Source: Firmicutes bacterium HGW-Firmicutes-7 (GTDB taxonomy: Bacteria > Bacillota > Clostridia > Lachnospirales > Vallitaleaceae). Taken from it: a stretch of 64,000 bases of DNA. The stretch covers positions 1 to 64,000 of the forward strand of contig PGZO01000013.1 in assembly GCA_002841375.1 (NCBI GenBank), read 5' to 3'. This document shows positions 45,319 to 53,713 of this stretch, piece by piece. The translations under genes and the position numbers were made by a program. A model generated the notes under the pieces. That model searched no databases, was not told the DNA's origin, and worked only from the letters and a program-made list of their open reading frames with translations. Within the stretch, counting starts at the first letter, position 1. Each line of letters starts with the position of its first letter.

Positions 45319-46323
45319 TTATTGTTTGTCTTGATTTTGTGCTTGAACTGCTGTAATTGCAACGACACCAACGATATCTTCTGATGTGCACCCTCTTGAC
45401 AAATCGTTAACAGGTTTTTTGATACCTTGAGTGATTGGACCGTAAGCTTCTGCTTTTGCTAATCTTTCTACAATCTTATAACTAATATTACCTGAATCTA
45501 AATCAGGGAACACTAAAACATTAGCATTTCCTGCAACTGCATTACCCGGTGCTTTAGAAGCGCCAACACTTGGAACGATGGCAGCATCTAATTGGAATTC
45601 ACCATCTAATTTAACATTTGGATAAGCTTCCTTTGCAAGTTTTGTTGCTTGTGCAACTTTATCCACATCAAGGTGCGCTGCACTACCCATCGTGGAATGA
45701 GATAACATTGCAACGATTGCTTCTTGACCTACTAACTGTTCAAATGATTTAGCTGAACTTCCTGCAATTGAAGCCAATTCTTCTGCTGTAGGATTTTGAA
45801 CTAAGCCACAATCTGAAAATATAAAAGTACCATTTGCTCCATATTCACAATTTGGAACTACCATAACAAAAAATGAAGATACCAATTTTGTTCCTGGTGC
45901 TGTTTTAAGAATTTGTAACGATGGTCTAAGTACGTTTGCAGTTGAATTAACTGCACCTGCTACCATTCCATCTGCTAATTCTTCTTTTACCATCATAACA
46001 CCTAAAAATAATGGATCTTCTTTTAATAGTTTTTCAGCTTGCTCAGTTGTCATGCCTTTGTTTTTTCTTAGTTCAACTAAAGCATCAACATATTCATTCA
46101 TTTTCTCAAAGGTATTTGGATCAATAAATGTTGCTTCATTTAAATCTAATCCCTCAGCAACTTTAATAATTTCAGTTTTATTACCAATTAAAATGATATT
46201 AGCGATGCCTTCTTCTAAAATTTGATGGGCAGCTTCAACGGTTCTTCTTTCTAAGGATTCTGGAAGAACGATTGTTTGCTTGTCTTGTCTTGCTCTGTCT
46301 TTTATCATACTAATAAAGCTCAC
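45319..46323 (-). CDS. pta: Phosphate acetyltransferase
   Basis: A 334-residue short-form Pta (no N-terminal regulatory domain) converting acetyl-CoA to acetyl phosphate. Family features: IVLPESLERRT, GMVAGAVNSTANVLRP, and FPDLDSGNISYKIVERL. The start is GTG 46323 with AAGGGG upstream. Its promoter carries a 16-bp palindrome. Confidence 0.97.
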   Translation of the reverse strand: MSFISMIKDRARQDKQTIVLPESLERRTVEAAHQILEEGIANIILIGNKTEIIKVAEGLDLNEATFIDPNTFEKMNEYVDALVELRKNKGMTTEQAEKLLKEDPLFLGVMMVKEELADGMVAGAVNSTANVLRPSLQILKTAPGTKLVSSFFVMVVPNCEYGANGTFIFSDCGLVQNPTAEELASIAGSSAKSFEQLVGQEAIVAMLSHSTMGSAAHLDVDKVAQATKLAKEAYPNVKLDGEFQLDAAIVPSVGASKAPGNAVAGNANVLVFPDLDSGNISYKIVERLAKAEAYGPITQGIKKPVNDLSRGCTSEDIVGVVAITAVQAQNQDKQ

Positions 46324-46397
46324 GGTGATACCCCTTTCAATTAATCATATAGTTTAATTCCATAAAAATCTTACTTCACGTTAATGCAACCATCTCT

Positions 46398-46429
46398 ATT
46401 ATAATAAACTTGTTCATTGTATACAATGA
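46398..46429 (-). promoter_or_regulatory. pta promoter with operator-like palindrome
   Basis: Minus strand TTGTAT (46421-46426), 17 nt, TATAAT (46398-46403). A perfect 16-bp palindrome TCATTGTATACAATGA (46414-46429) covers the -35 box, the style of a GntR- or similar repressor site. The remaining ~190 bp to the tmcAL promoter show nothing recognised. Confidence 0.6.
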
Positions 46430-46617
46430 TTATTTTGCATTTTTTTGTTCTTTTTTCAATACATCAGCCTTCAGTATTGATATATAGTAATCCAGAGACG
46501 TTGATATACTATATATTTTAGGCAAAAGTGATACTACGTACTTTCTTTAGTATTGCTTGACACTAAGGGGTATATGCAAAAATTTATAAATTAATAATTT
46601 GTTCATTGACGAATGTG

Positions 46618-46646
46618 TTGCAATTAATGTGAGAATATTTTATAGT
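46618..46646 (+). promoter_or_regulatory. Candidate promoter for tmcAL
   Basis: Plus strand TTGCAA (46618-46623), 17 nt, TATAGT (46641-46646). The leader is ~60 nt. Confidence 0.5.
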
Positions 46647-46713
46647 GGATAATAGAACGTAGGTTTATAAAGAATAAAACCTGCTGACACATATTATTCA
46701 AAGAGGTATTTCA

Positions 46714-47949
46714 ATGAAAATAGTCGGAGTAATTACAGAATACAACCCCTTTCATAAAGGGCATCTTTATCATATTGAGCAAGCTAAAAGAATAACAGGT
46801 TCTGATTATTGTGTTGCGGTTATGAGTGGTAGTTTTGTTCAGCGAGGAGACCCCTCTGTAATTAGCAAGTGGGCTAGAACGAAAAGCGCATTAGAAAATG
46901 GTGTAGATATTGTAATTGAACTTCCCGTTCATTATTCTACTGCAAGTGCAGAATTTTTTTCTACTGCTGCTGTTGCTTTGCTTAATAATACAGGAATAAT
47001 AGATAGTATTTGTTTTGGAAGCGAAGAGGGAAATATTGAGTCATTGGATCTAATCGCAAGTGTGTTAGCAAATGAACCTGCTTCCTATAAAAAATGGTTG
47101 GCACATTATTTAGATGAAGGACTTAATTACCCTACTGCTCGTTCAAGAGCTTTGAAAAAGTACTTTCCCCATGAACTTGAAAGTGTAATTAATTCACCTA
47201 ACAATATATTGGGCATCGAATATTTAAAAGCTTTAAAAAGGTTAAACTCAAGTATGAAGCCTTATACGATAAAAAGGATTGGAGCTGGTTATCATGATGA
47301 AACTTCAAGCTCCCCCGTTGTATCTGCTACGGCCATAAGAAAACATTTAAAACATATTTCAGCGGGATCTTCAGTATTAGAAGATATGTTACCAGCTTCG
47401 TCATTACTTAATTTAAGACAAGCAATAGAAGAAAAAACCGGACCAATATTTCCTAATGATTTTTTTCCTTTGTTAAAATATAAGCTACTCACTACACATG
47501 CTACAGCGTTACGTAAGGTGCTTGATGTTACTGAAGGGCTTGAAAACAGAATATTATCATCTATCGGGCAGGCTACTTCAATTGATATGCTGTTAGATAT
47601 GGTAACGACAAAAAGGTATACCAGAACTAAAATTAATAGAGCATTGTTGCACATTCTTCTTGATATTGATAAGAAATCTTTCGAGACCTTTAACCTTAAT
47701 GGTTTTTCTCAATATATTAAAGTATTAGGATTTAAAAGAGATGCACAACATTTAATGAAGCAGATGAAAGACCTTGCAACATTACCTATAATTACCAATG
47801 TCAAGGCTTCCTCAATGAATTTAACTTCCTTACAAAAGAAAATGCTTGAAACTGAAATAAGAACTACCAATATATATAATATTGTAGTTCTTAGTAAATT
47901 TAATCAAATCGTTAGAAATGATTATACCCAATCAGTTATTTTAATCTAG
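46714..47949 (+). CDS. tmcAL: tRNA(Met) cytidine acetate ligase
   Basis: A 411-residue TmcAL (YlbM) that activates acetate with ATP to acetyl-AMP and makes N4-acetylcytidine at the elongator tRNA-Met wobble base. It has the nucleotidyltransferase HxGH motif (H14-KGH17 in NPFHKGHLYH), VAVMSGSFVQRGDPS and PNNILGIEYLKAL. It diverges from pta-ackA, whose acetate it would use. RBS AAGAGG lies before ATG 46714. Confidence 0.96.
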   Translation: MKIVGVITEYNPFHKGHLYHIEQAKRITGSDYCVAVMSGSFVQRGDPSVISKWARTKSALENGVDIVIELPVHYSTASAEFFSTAAVALLNNTGIIDSICFGSEEGNIESLDLIASVLANEPASYKKWLAHYLDEGLNYPTARSRALKKYFPHELESVINSPNNILGIEYLKALKRLNSSMKPYTIKRIGAGYHDETSSSPVVSATAIRKHLKHISAGSSVLEDMLPASSLLNLRQAIEEKTGPIFPNDFFPLLKYKLLTTHATALRKVLDVTEGLENRILSSIGQATSIDMLLDMVTTKRYTRTKINRALLHILLDIDKKSFETFNLNGFSQYIKVLGFKRDAQHLMKQMKDLATLPIITNVKASSMNLTSLQKKMLETEIRTTNIYNIVVLSKFNQIVRNDYTQSVILI

Positions 47950-48004
47950 TCAGAATAAATGAAATACACAAAGACTATAATGAAATAAAAAGCGTGTTTA
48001 TAAA

Positions 48005-48940
48005 ATGACTAAACGAAATATAATTGCTTATACCTTTTTTGCTTTTTCTCTTATTGTCTTACTTATATTTCCGAATGAAAGTATCTCTGCTGGAAAAGAA
48101 GGCTTGCTACTATGGTTTAATGTGATCATCCCTACACTCTTTCCTTTTATGATACTTTCCTACATCATTCTTCATTCACCGATTATTGATCTCATTAATA
48201 AGTTCTTTACGCCATTCTTTAAAGTACTTTTTGGCGTGTCTGGTGTTGCATCTTATGCACTCATAATGGGTGTTTTATCTGGTTATCCAATGGGTGCTGT
48301 TATAGTAAACGATTTGGTATCTTCAAAGAGGCTTACTAAAAATGAAGGGAGCTATTTGTTGACTTTCTGCAACAACCCAAGTCCAATGTTCATCATCGGT
48401 TTTATAGCGACTTCTCTTCTTAATGATCCTAAACTTGGTTTGCCTTTACTACTTAGTATCTATTCCGGAAATTTTATAACAGCTATGCTCTATAAAAAAT
48501 CTTACCCTTCAACTTACATATCAAAACACTTGGCTCATAAATCAAATATGAATTTTTCATTTACTTATTTAGATGATTGTATGGCGCAAACTGCAAAAGT
48601 ACTTCTTAAAGTAGGTGGGTATATTGTTTTATTTTCAATTCCTACCGTACTGCTCTCTTCCTTACCTATAAATCATATTGGCTTCAAATTTATTATTAGC
48701 ACCTTTGACCTTTCAAATGGCGCAAATTTGTTAGCGCATTCCACATGCTCTATCAATTTAAAATGTTCGCTACTTTCGGCTCTATGCGCTTTTGGCTCTT
48801 TCTCCGTCGTTGGTCAAACAGCTAGTGTCATAAAAAGTTCTGGTCTATCACTTAAACACTATTTCTTTCCAAAACTAATTAATGGCACAATCACCTTCAT
48901 CTGTGCATTATTAATTTTTGAAATATATTTACAAAATTGA
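48005..48940 (+). CDS. ylbJ: Sporulation integral membrane protein YlbJ (SpoVV)
   Basis: A 311-residue membrane protein of the YlbJ family with about eight hydrophobic segments and nucleoside-transporter-like gate segments (MGVLSGYPMGAVIVNDL, FCNNPSPMFIIGFIA). In B. subtilis it moves dipicolinic acid towards the forespore. It lies 55 bp after tmcAL; the RBS is weak. It is the second sporulation gene of the window. Confidence 0.93.
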   Translation: MTKRNIIAYTFFAFSLIVLLIFPNESISAGKEGLLLWFNVIIPTLFPFMILSYIILHSPIIDLINKFFTPFFKVLFGVSGVASYALIMGVLSGYPMGAVIVNDLVSSKRLTKNEGSYLLTFCNNPSPMFIIGFIATSLLNDPKLGLPLLLSIYSGNFITAMLYKKSYPSTYISKHLAHKSNMNFSFTYLDDCMAQTAKVLLKVGGYIVLFSIPTVLLSSLPINHIGFKFIISTFDLSNGANLLAHSTCSINLKCSLLSALCAFGSFSVVGQTASVIKSSGLSLKHYFFPKLINGTITFICALLIFEIYLQN

Positions 48941-48999
48941 TTTTGTTTATAAAAGCTCGAAAAAACAAGGTGCTTCATCCAAATACAACTTGCCCAGAT

Positions 49000-49042
49000 C
49001 TCTACAAAAGGCATTGACCTGTGGTCAATACCTTTTGTAGAG
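49000..49042 (+). terminator. Bidirectional terminator after ylbJ
   Basis: A 20-bp stem with one mismatch (CTCTACAAAAGG.../...CCTTTTGTAGAG) and a 3-nt loop, followed on the plus strand by TAATTTTA. It separates ylbJ from the convergent gene at 49115. Confidence 0.75.
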
Positions 49043-49053
49043 TAATTTTATGG

Positions 49054-49089
49054 TTACTTTTGACGCTACAACCATTTTATAAGTATAAT
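49054..49089 (+). repeat. Family-1 element, relic end D with promoter-like signal
   Basis: TTACTTTTGACGCTACAACC plus ATT matches the right end of copy A. It carries TTGACG (49060-49065), 18 nt, TATAAT (49084-49089) on the plus strand. No arm or loop is left; it is a solo end. Confidence 0.7.
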
Positions 49090-49114
49090 TAGTAAAAAAT
49101 AATCTTATGTTCGT

Positions 49115-49633
49115 TTATCTTTTTTTACCATTTCTTCTAACCTGTAGCTCTTGTCGATTGTTCTCTAAGGCAACAAGTTGTCTTTTCATATATTCTTCAA
49201 ACTTTTCATAATGTTGATTTGATTCTTGAAGCGTATCTTTTACAGCAACCTCTAGTTGTGCAATTAATTCATCAACATATTCATAAGCACCGAGCTTCAT
49301 TTCTTTTGCAGTATTTTTTGCTTCTCCCATTACAACTTCAGCTTCTACATATGCCTTTTGAACAATTTCATGATCATTAATCAATTTGGTCACTCTTAGC
49401 TCTGCATCTTTTTCTGCACTGTTAGCTGCTTGAGATGCTTCTAAAAGAATTTTTTCTTTTTCATCTAAAACTCTTTCTGCTTTTTTTATTTCTTCAGGCA
49501 ACTTAAGCCTTAAGTCTGTCATAAATTCATATATTACCTCAATATCAACCATTAACTTATTTGAAATTGGTACTTTTTTACAAGTATCAAAATAGCCTTC
49601 CATTTCATCAATTAGATTGAAAATATTATTCAC
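49115..49633 (-). CDS. Coiled-coil protein of unknown function
   Basis: 172 residues, strongly charged and helical throughout. The middle (about 45-110, rich in AE/EK heptads) looks like a coiled coil resembling ATP-synthase b/E-type stalk proteins. No signal peptide or membrane segment. The start is GTG 49633, 8 nt after GGAGG, one base past the coaD stop. A gene of this kind often follows coaD in Clostridia, but I know no assigned function; a role in cell-envelope or division scaffolding would be a guess. Confidence 0.8.
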   Translation of the reverse strand: MNNIFNLIDEMEGYFDTCKKVPISNKLMVDIEVIYEFMTDLRLKLPEEIKKAERVLDEKEKILLEASQAANSAEKDAELRVTKLINDHEIVQKAYVEAEVVMGEAKNTAKEMKLGAYEYVDELIAQLEVAVKDTLQESNQHYEKFEEYMKRQLVALENNRQELQVRRNGKKR

Positions 49634-49634
49634 T

Positions 49635-50159
49635 TTACTCGCCTCCTAATGTATTTATTTTTATATTTTCTTCTAGATTAAGCTCTATGTTTTTTTCATT
49701 TAAGTAACGAACAACAAGTGGTGGAACCATTTTACTCGTATTGCCACCGTATCTTGCCACTTCCTTCACAATGCTTGAGCTTAAGAAGGAATATTCATTT
49801 TTTGTTACAAGAAACATTGTTTCAATATTACTATCTAAACTATAATTCGTTTGAGCGAGCTGTATTTCATATTCATAATCAGAAATTGCTCTAAAACCTC
49901 TGATAATAACAGATGCGTTCTGCATTTTAACAAAATCTACTAACAATCCTTTAAAGGACTGGACTTCTACGTTATCTAAGTCATAAGTTAATTCTTGTAG
50001 TATCTTCACTCTTTCTTCTGTAGTAAATAACGGACTCTTTTGAACATTATTTAATACACCAACAATTAAATGATCTACTAATTTTGCACTTCGTATTATA
50101 ATGTCAAGGTGCCCATAGGTCGCTGGATCAAAACTCCCAGGATAAACGCCTATTCTCAT
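49635..50159 (-). CDS. coaD: Phosphopantetheine adenylyltransferase
   Basis: A 174-residue CoaD, the fourth step of coenzyme A synthesis. Motifs: [14 protein letters not shown] (T/HxGH nucleotide site), [18 protein letters not shown] and [11 protein letters not shown]. The start is ATG 50159 with GAAGGAGTG upstream; the frame's ATG at 50177 lies in rsmD and lacks an RBS. Confidence 0.97.
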   Translation of the reverse strand: MRIGVYPGSFDPATYGHLDIIIRSAKLVDHLIVGVLNNVQKSPLFTTEERVKILQELTYDLDNVEVQSFKGLLVDFVKMQNASVIIRGFRAISDYEYEIQLAQTNYSLDSNIETMFLVTKNEYSFLSSSIVKEVARYGGNTSKMVPPLVVRYLNEKNIELNLEENIKINTLGGE

Positions 50160-50173
50160 GCCAACACTCCTTC

Positions 50174-50740
50174 TCATGTAATGATGCGTTTCTTAATAAA
50201 TATAAACTTACTTGTTTTAAAAACTTTTTCCTTATATATTACAAAATCCTCAAACTCTTCCATAAACTCAAAGGAAGTGTTAGATGAACATTCACAAATA
50301 ATTAAACCATCCTCTTGAAGCAAGTTGTTTGAACACAATTCTCTAAGTGTCTTTTCTTCAAAACCTTTGTTAAATGGTGGATCAAAGAAAATCACATCAA
50401 ATCGCAATTCTCTTTCTCTCAATACCCTTAATGCTTGTAAATAATCTAATTTGACAATATGCGCATAATCAATTAACTTGGTATGTTTCAGGTTTTGTTC
50501 GATACACTTTAATGCATCTTGAGAACTTTCTACAAAATACGCTTTATTTGCACCTCTACTTAAAGCTTCTATACCAATTGCACCACTACCACTAAATATA
50601 TCTAAAAAAATACAGCTAGGCAGTCTCTGTTGAAGCATATTAAATAGTGTTTCCTTATTTCTATCAAGTGTAGGCCTTACACCTTGGCCTTCTGGTGCAA
50701 CAAGAATTAAGCTTCTTGCCGTTCCTCCAATGACTCTCAA
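50174..50740 (-). CDS. rsmD: 16S rRNA (guanine-966-N2)-methyltransferase
   Basis: A 188-residue SAM methyltransferase with [16 protein letters not shown] (SAM loop) and the catalytic [11 protein letters not shown]. It starts with TTG 50740: an upstream in-frame ATG ATG is cut off by TAA just before it, and AAAGGA gives the RBS. It is transcribed with coaD, 14 bp apart. Confidence 0.95.
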   Translation of the reverse strand: MRVIGGTARSLILVAPEGQGVRPTLDRNKETLFNMLQQRLPSCIFLDIFSGSGAIGIEALSRGANKAYFVESSQDALKCIEQNLKHTKLIDYAHIVKLDYLQALRVLRERELRFDVIFFDPPFNKGFEEKTLRELCSNNLLQEDGLIICECSSNTSFEFMEEFEDFVIYKEKVFKTSKFIFIKKRIIT

Positions 50741-50785
50741 TTACATCATTCCTTTATTTATGCTATTTTCATGCATATTGCTTAA

Positions 50786-50802
50786 AGTGTCAAAAGTATA
50801 TA
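50786..50802 (+). repeat. Family-1 element, relic end E
   Basis: AGTGTCAAAAGTATATA is identical to the left end of copy A. Only this end remains. With relic D it brackets the 49115 gene, coaD and rsmD. Confidence 0.6.
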
Positions 50803-50806
50803 TTAT

Positions 50807-50836
50807 ATATATTAAACTAAACCGTTGAATTGTCAA
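50807..50836 (-). promoter_or_regulatory. Weak candidate promoter for rsmD-coaD
   Basis: Minus strand TTGACA (50831-50836), 18 nt, ATATAT (50807-50812). The rest of the 399-bp gap (50741-51139) holds relic end E and the efp hairpin; otherwise nothing is recognised. Confidence 0.3.
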
Positions 50837-50986
50837 TGTTTTTTTAGTTTAATAGGCCATTTGCCCTAAGTTTAGAACGACTCAGCTGCTTCAATTGCTA
50901 TGTACTTCATTAAGCTTCGTCAAATAATTCTCTCCACCACAAGAAAATAGCACACGATATGTATGATTTTTAGACCGTTCTACAAA

Positions 50987-51031
50987 AAGGCAGCTCTTGA
51001 CATGAGTATTATTCACATTAAGAACTGCCTT
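50987..51031 (-). terminator. Hairpin downstream of efp
   Basis: AAGGCAG/CTGCCTT outer stem plus TCTT/AAGA, ~110 bp past the efp stop. The minus strand continues TTTTGTAG. Probably the efp operon terminator. Confidence 0.5.
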
Positions 51032-51139
51032 ATGTATTACAAATCGTTTGTCAAAACGCTACATAATTTTCATACTGTCCAACACTTTGTTTCATTCCTC
51101 GTAGGCAAAGTAGTCCTTTCCTAAAATTAAAAATCTTAA

Positions 51140-51697
51140 TTATGCTCTAGACAAATATTCACCTGTTCTAGTATCTACTTTTATTTTGTCATCAATTTCT
51201 ACAAATAAAGGTACGTATACTGTTGCACCAGTTTCAACTACTGCTGGCTTAGTTGCACTAGAAGAAGTGTCCCCTTTGAAGCCCGGTTCCGTATGCGTAA
51301 TTAATAATTCAGCAAAAAGAGGCGGTTCAACACCAAATACAACCCCATTGTGTGAAAGAATCTTTACAATATTATTTTCCTTTACAAATTTAAGTGCACC
51401 ATCCAATTGATCTTCTGTTAAGCCAACTTGCTCATAGGTTTCAACATCCATAAAATGAAAAATATCTCCATCAGCATATAAATATTCCATATCTCTTCTG
51501 TCTATATGGGCTTTGGGCATCTTTTCATTTGGTCTGAAAGTTTTTTCAATTACTGCACCCGTTTTAAGATTTTTAATTTTTGTACGAACAAATGCAGCAC
51601 CTTTTCCTGGTTTTACATGTTGAAATTCTATTATCGTATAAATATTGCCTTCATATTCCATGGTAATACCATTTCTAAATTCACCAGCTGTAATCAT
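51140..51697 (-). CDS. efp: Elongation factor P
   Basis: A 185-residue EF-P that rescues ribosomes stalled at polyproline. Three beta domains; the tip loop reads [14 protein letters not shown] with Lys32 as the possible modification site. ERDMEYLY-like and TGEYLSRA segments are conserved. It is last in the aro-pepQ-efp block, in the order known from B. subtilis (aroQ-pepQ-efp). Confidence 0.97.
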   Translation of the reverse strand: MITAGEFRNGITMEYEGNIYTIIEFQHVKPGKGAAFVRTKIKNLKTGAVIEKTFRPNEKMPKAHIDRRDMEYLYADGDIFHFMDVETYEQVGLTEDQLDGALKFVKENNIVKILSHNGVVFGVEPPLFAELLITHTEPGFKGDTSSSATKPAVVETGATVYVPLFVEIDDKIKVDTRTGEYLSRA

Positions 51698-51804
51698 AGC
51701 AAAATTTCCTCCTTACCCAAAGGGGTGTTATAAAATAATTTCACGAATTGTGAAGATCATGCGAAAATAAGTTTTTGAAGTCTCTCACATATTTTGTCTT
51801 ATAC

Positions 51805-51833
51805 ATTTTAAATCAAATCGACAATTTTTTCAA
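51805..51833 (-). promoter_or_regulatory. Candidate promoter for efp
   Basis: Minus strand TTGAAA (51828-51833), 17 nt, TAAAAT (51805-51810), between pepQ and efp. The leader is ~100 nt. Confidence 0.4.
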
Positions 51834-51866
51834 GTTTTTTTTATTTACTAGAAAAACTGATTTTTC

Positions 51867-52934
51867 TTACAGTTCAATTAGATCTTTTTCTGAATGTGTA
51901 AAATTCTCATATCCATTTTCTTTAACACATACTAAATCTTCTATCCTTACTCCACCATAACCTGGAATATAAATTCCTGGTTCAATTGTAACCATCATAT
52001 TTTGTTGTAACTTAACATGACCTTTTGGTGCTACTCTCGGATTCTCATGTACCTCTAATCCAAGGCTATGCCCTAATCCATGTCCAAAATTATCCCTATA
52101 TCCAGCTTCATAAATAATATCCCTAGCAACACGGTCTACTTCTTGGCCTGTCAACCCAGCCATTAAACTATTTAATGCCATTTTTTGGGCATTTAATACA
52201 ATATTATAAATTTTCTTTTGAGTATCACTTGCTGACCCCATAACGACCGTTCTTGTCATATCTGAACAGTATCCATTATATACACAGCCAAAATCCATCG
52301 TAATAAAATCACCTTTTTCTATCTTCTTCAGCGATGGCTCTGCATGGCAAAGAGATGAATTCTTACCAGATGCCACTATCGTATCAAAAGATAATTTCTG
52401 CCCACCATTTTTTTTCATATAATACTCTAACTCTAAAGCAATATCTATTTCTGTAACACCTATTTTAATAAAGGGCAAAATATGTTTAAAGGCGCCATCT
52501 GCAATAAATGCTGCTTTTTTAATACATGAAAGTTCGTCTTCGTCCTTAATCATTCTGATATCTTCAACTATATTTGTTGTTTCGATCAATTGAATAGAAG
52601 CAAGTTCTTCGTTTAATGCTTTATATTCGCTATAGGATATACCTGTCTCAAACCCAATTTTCTCAGCATGATCCTCAGAAATTATTTTTTGGAAGGTTTT
52701 AAGAATTCCCAAATCACTATGGTCAAATACTTCAAACTCCTTACATTGCTTTGCTGCTTGTTCCATATATCTAAAATCTGTTAGGAGTACACTTCTTGAA
52801 GTACTGATATATAAATATCCTGATGAACCTGTAAAACCTGATAAATATCTTCTGTTCATCTCATCATATATAAGTATGCTATCAATATTCAATTGTTTTA
52901 GCTTCGTTTGTAGCTGCTTTATTCGAGTATTCAT
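51867..52934 (-). CDS. Xaa-Pro dipeptidase/aminopeptidase, M24 family
   Basis: A 355-residue M24B metallopeptidase. An N-terminal creatinase-type domain (1-125) precedes the pita-bread domain with the five metal ligands: the two Asp of MDFGCVYNGYCSDMTRT, His of GHGLGHSLGLEVHE, Glu of TIEPGIYIP and Glu of VRIEDLV. It cleaves X-Pro bonds. It lies between aroQ and efp (YqhT/PepQ position). The precise substrate size is uncertain. Confidence 0.93.
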   Translation of the reverse strand: MNTRIKQLQTKLKQLNIDSILIYDEMNRRYLSGFTGSSGYLYISTSRSVLLTDFRYMEQAAKQCKEFEVFDHSDLGILKTFQKIISEDHAEKIGFETGISYSEYKALNEELASIQLIETTNIVEDIRMIKDEDELSCIKKAAFIADGAFKHILPFIKIGVTEIDIALELEYYMKKNGGQKLSFDTIVASGKNSSLCHAEPSLKKIEKGDFITMDFGCVYNGYCSDMTRTVVMGSASDTQKKIYNIVLNAQKMALNSLMAGLTGQEVDRVARDIIYEAGYRDNFGHGLGHSLGLEVHENPRVAPKGHVKLQQNMMVTIEPGIYIPGYGGVRIEDLVCVKENGYENFTHSEKDLIEL

Positions 52935-52943
52935 AATCCTCCA

Positions 52944-53384
52944 TTATTGTGGCAATACTAGCTTGAAGTATTCAAGTGCTTCAATGTAGCCCTTAATGCC
53001 TTTACCATATATTTGTTTAACACAAACATCCTTAATAACAGAAATCTTTCTAAAATCTTCTCTCTCATAAACATTAGAAATATGCATTTCAATTGTAGGA
53101 ATCATAATGGATGCCACCGCATCTCTTATAGCATAACTATAATGGGTATATGCGCCCGGATTAATAATAATTCCATCAATTCCATCATAGTAGCATTGTT
53201 GAAGTCGATCTATAATGCTTCCTTCACTATTAGATTGAAAGACCTCAACTTCAAAGTCTTCCTTTTTTGCATAATCTAAAATATAATTTATTACTTCATT
53301 ATAATTCAGTTTACCATATACACTTTTCTCTCTAATGCCTAAAAAATTTAGATTAGGACCATTGATTACAACTATTTTCTTCAC
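52944..53384 (-). CDS. aroQ: 3-dehydroquinate dehydratase, type II
   Basis: A 146-residue type II dehydroquinase, step three of the shikimate pathway. INGPNLNFLGIREKSVYG with the active-site Tyr, INPGAYTHYSYAIRDA, and IEMHISNVYEREDFR are conserved. The start is GTG 53384 with AAAGGAG upstream. It is split from aroK by 327 bp of repeats. Confidence 0.97.
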   Translation of the reverse strand: MKKIVVINGPNLNFLGIREKSVYGKLNYNEVINYILDYAKKEDFEVEVFQSNSEGSIIDRLQQCYYDGIDGIIINPGAYTHYSYAIRDAVASIMIPTIEMHISNVYEREDFRKISVIKDVCVKQIYGKGIKGYIEALEYFKLVLPQ

Positions 53385-53413
53385 TAAAGTACTCCTTTGT
53401 TTGCCTTTTATAG

Positions 53414-53642
53414 AAAAGTAAGATGTTCTAATTCTTATACAACAGTTAGGGCCAAAACAAGTTATACCACCAGATTACATATTGTGGCATAAGTAAGATG
53501 TAGTGCCAAAACAAGCGTTCGACCAAGTTGTATATTGTGGCAAAAGTAAGATGTTCTAATTCTTACACAATTTAGTGCCAAAACAAGCGTTCGACCAAGT
53601 TGTATATTGTGGCAAAAGTAAGATGTTCTAATTCTTACACAA
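53414..53642 (+). repeat. 72-bp tandem array joined to element copy C
   Basis: Two units of 72-bp period (53501-53572 and 53573-53642) are identical over 70 bp. Each has a ~32-bp spacer (from TAGTGCCAAAACAAGCGTTC) and ~40 bp equal to one arm of the palindromic element (GTGGCAAAAGTAAGATGTTC onward). A diverged third unit lies at 53449-53500 and another arm piece at 53414-53445. The last arm runs on into full copy C. Confidence 0.9.
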
Positions 53643-53713
53643 CATATAGTGATGGTTAAAGCATCCATCACTATATGTTGTGTAAGAAAGAACAGCTATA
53701 TACTTTTGCCACT
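53608..53713 (-). repeat. Palindromic interspersed element, family 1, copy C
   Basis: Arms GTGGCAAAAGTA.../...TACTTTTGCCAC, inner CTTACAC/GTGTAAG next to AACATATA/TATATGTT, and a loop perfectly paired at GTGATGG/CCATCAC around the conserved centre. Same orientation as copy B. Its right tip overlaps the aroK stop codon (53712-53714). Confidence 0.92.

Noticed and set aside
53462-53671. Minus-strand 69-codon frame with internal repeats
   Set aside because: It is a translation of the 72-bp tandem array; the repeated peptide comes from the DNA repeat.
53449-53713. CRISPR array
   Set aside because: The units are head-to-tail copies with identical spacers and arms from a palindromic element; no unique spacers and no cas genes.
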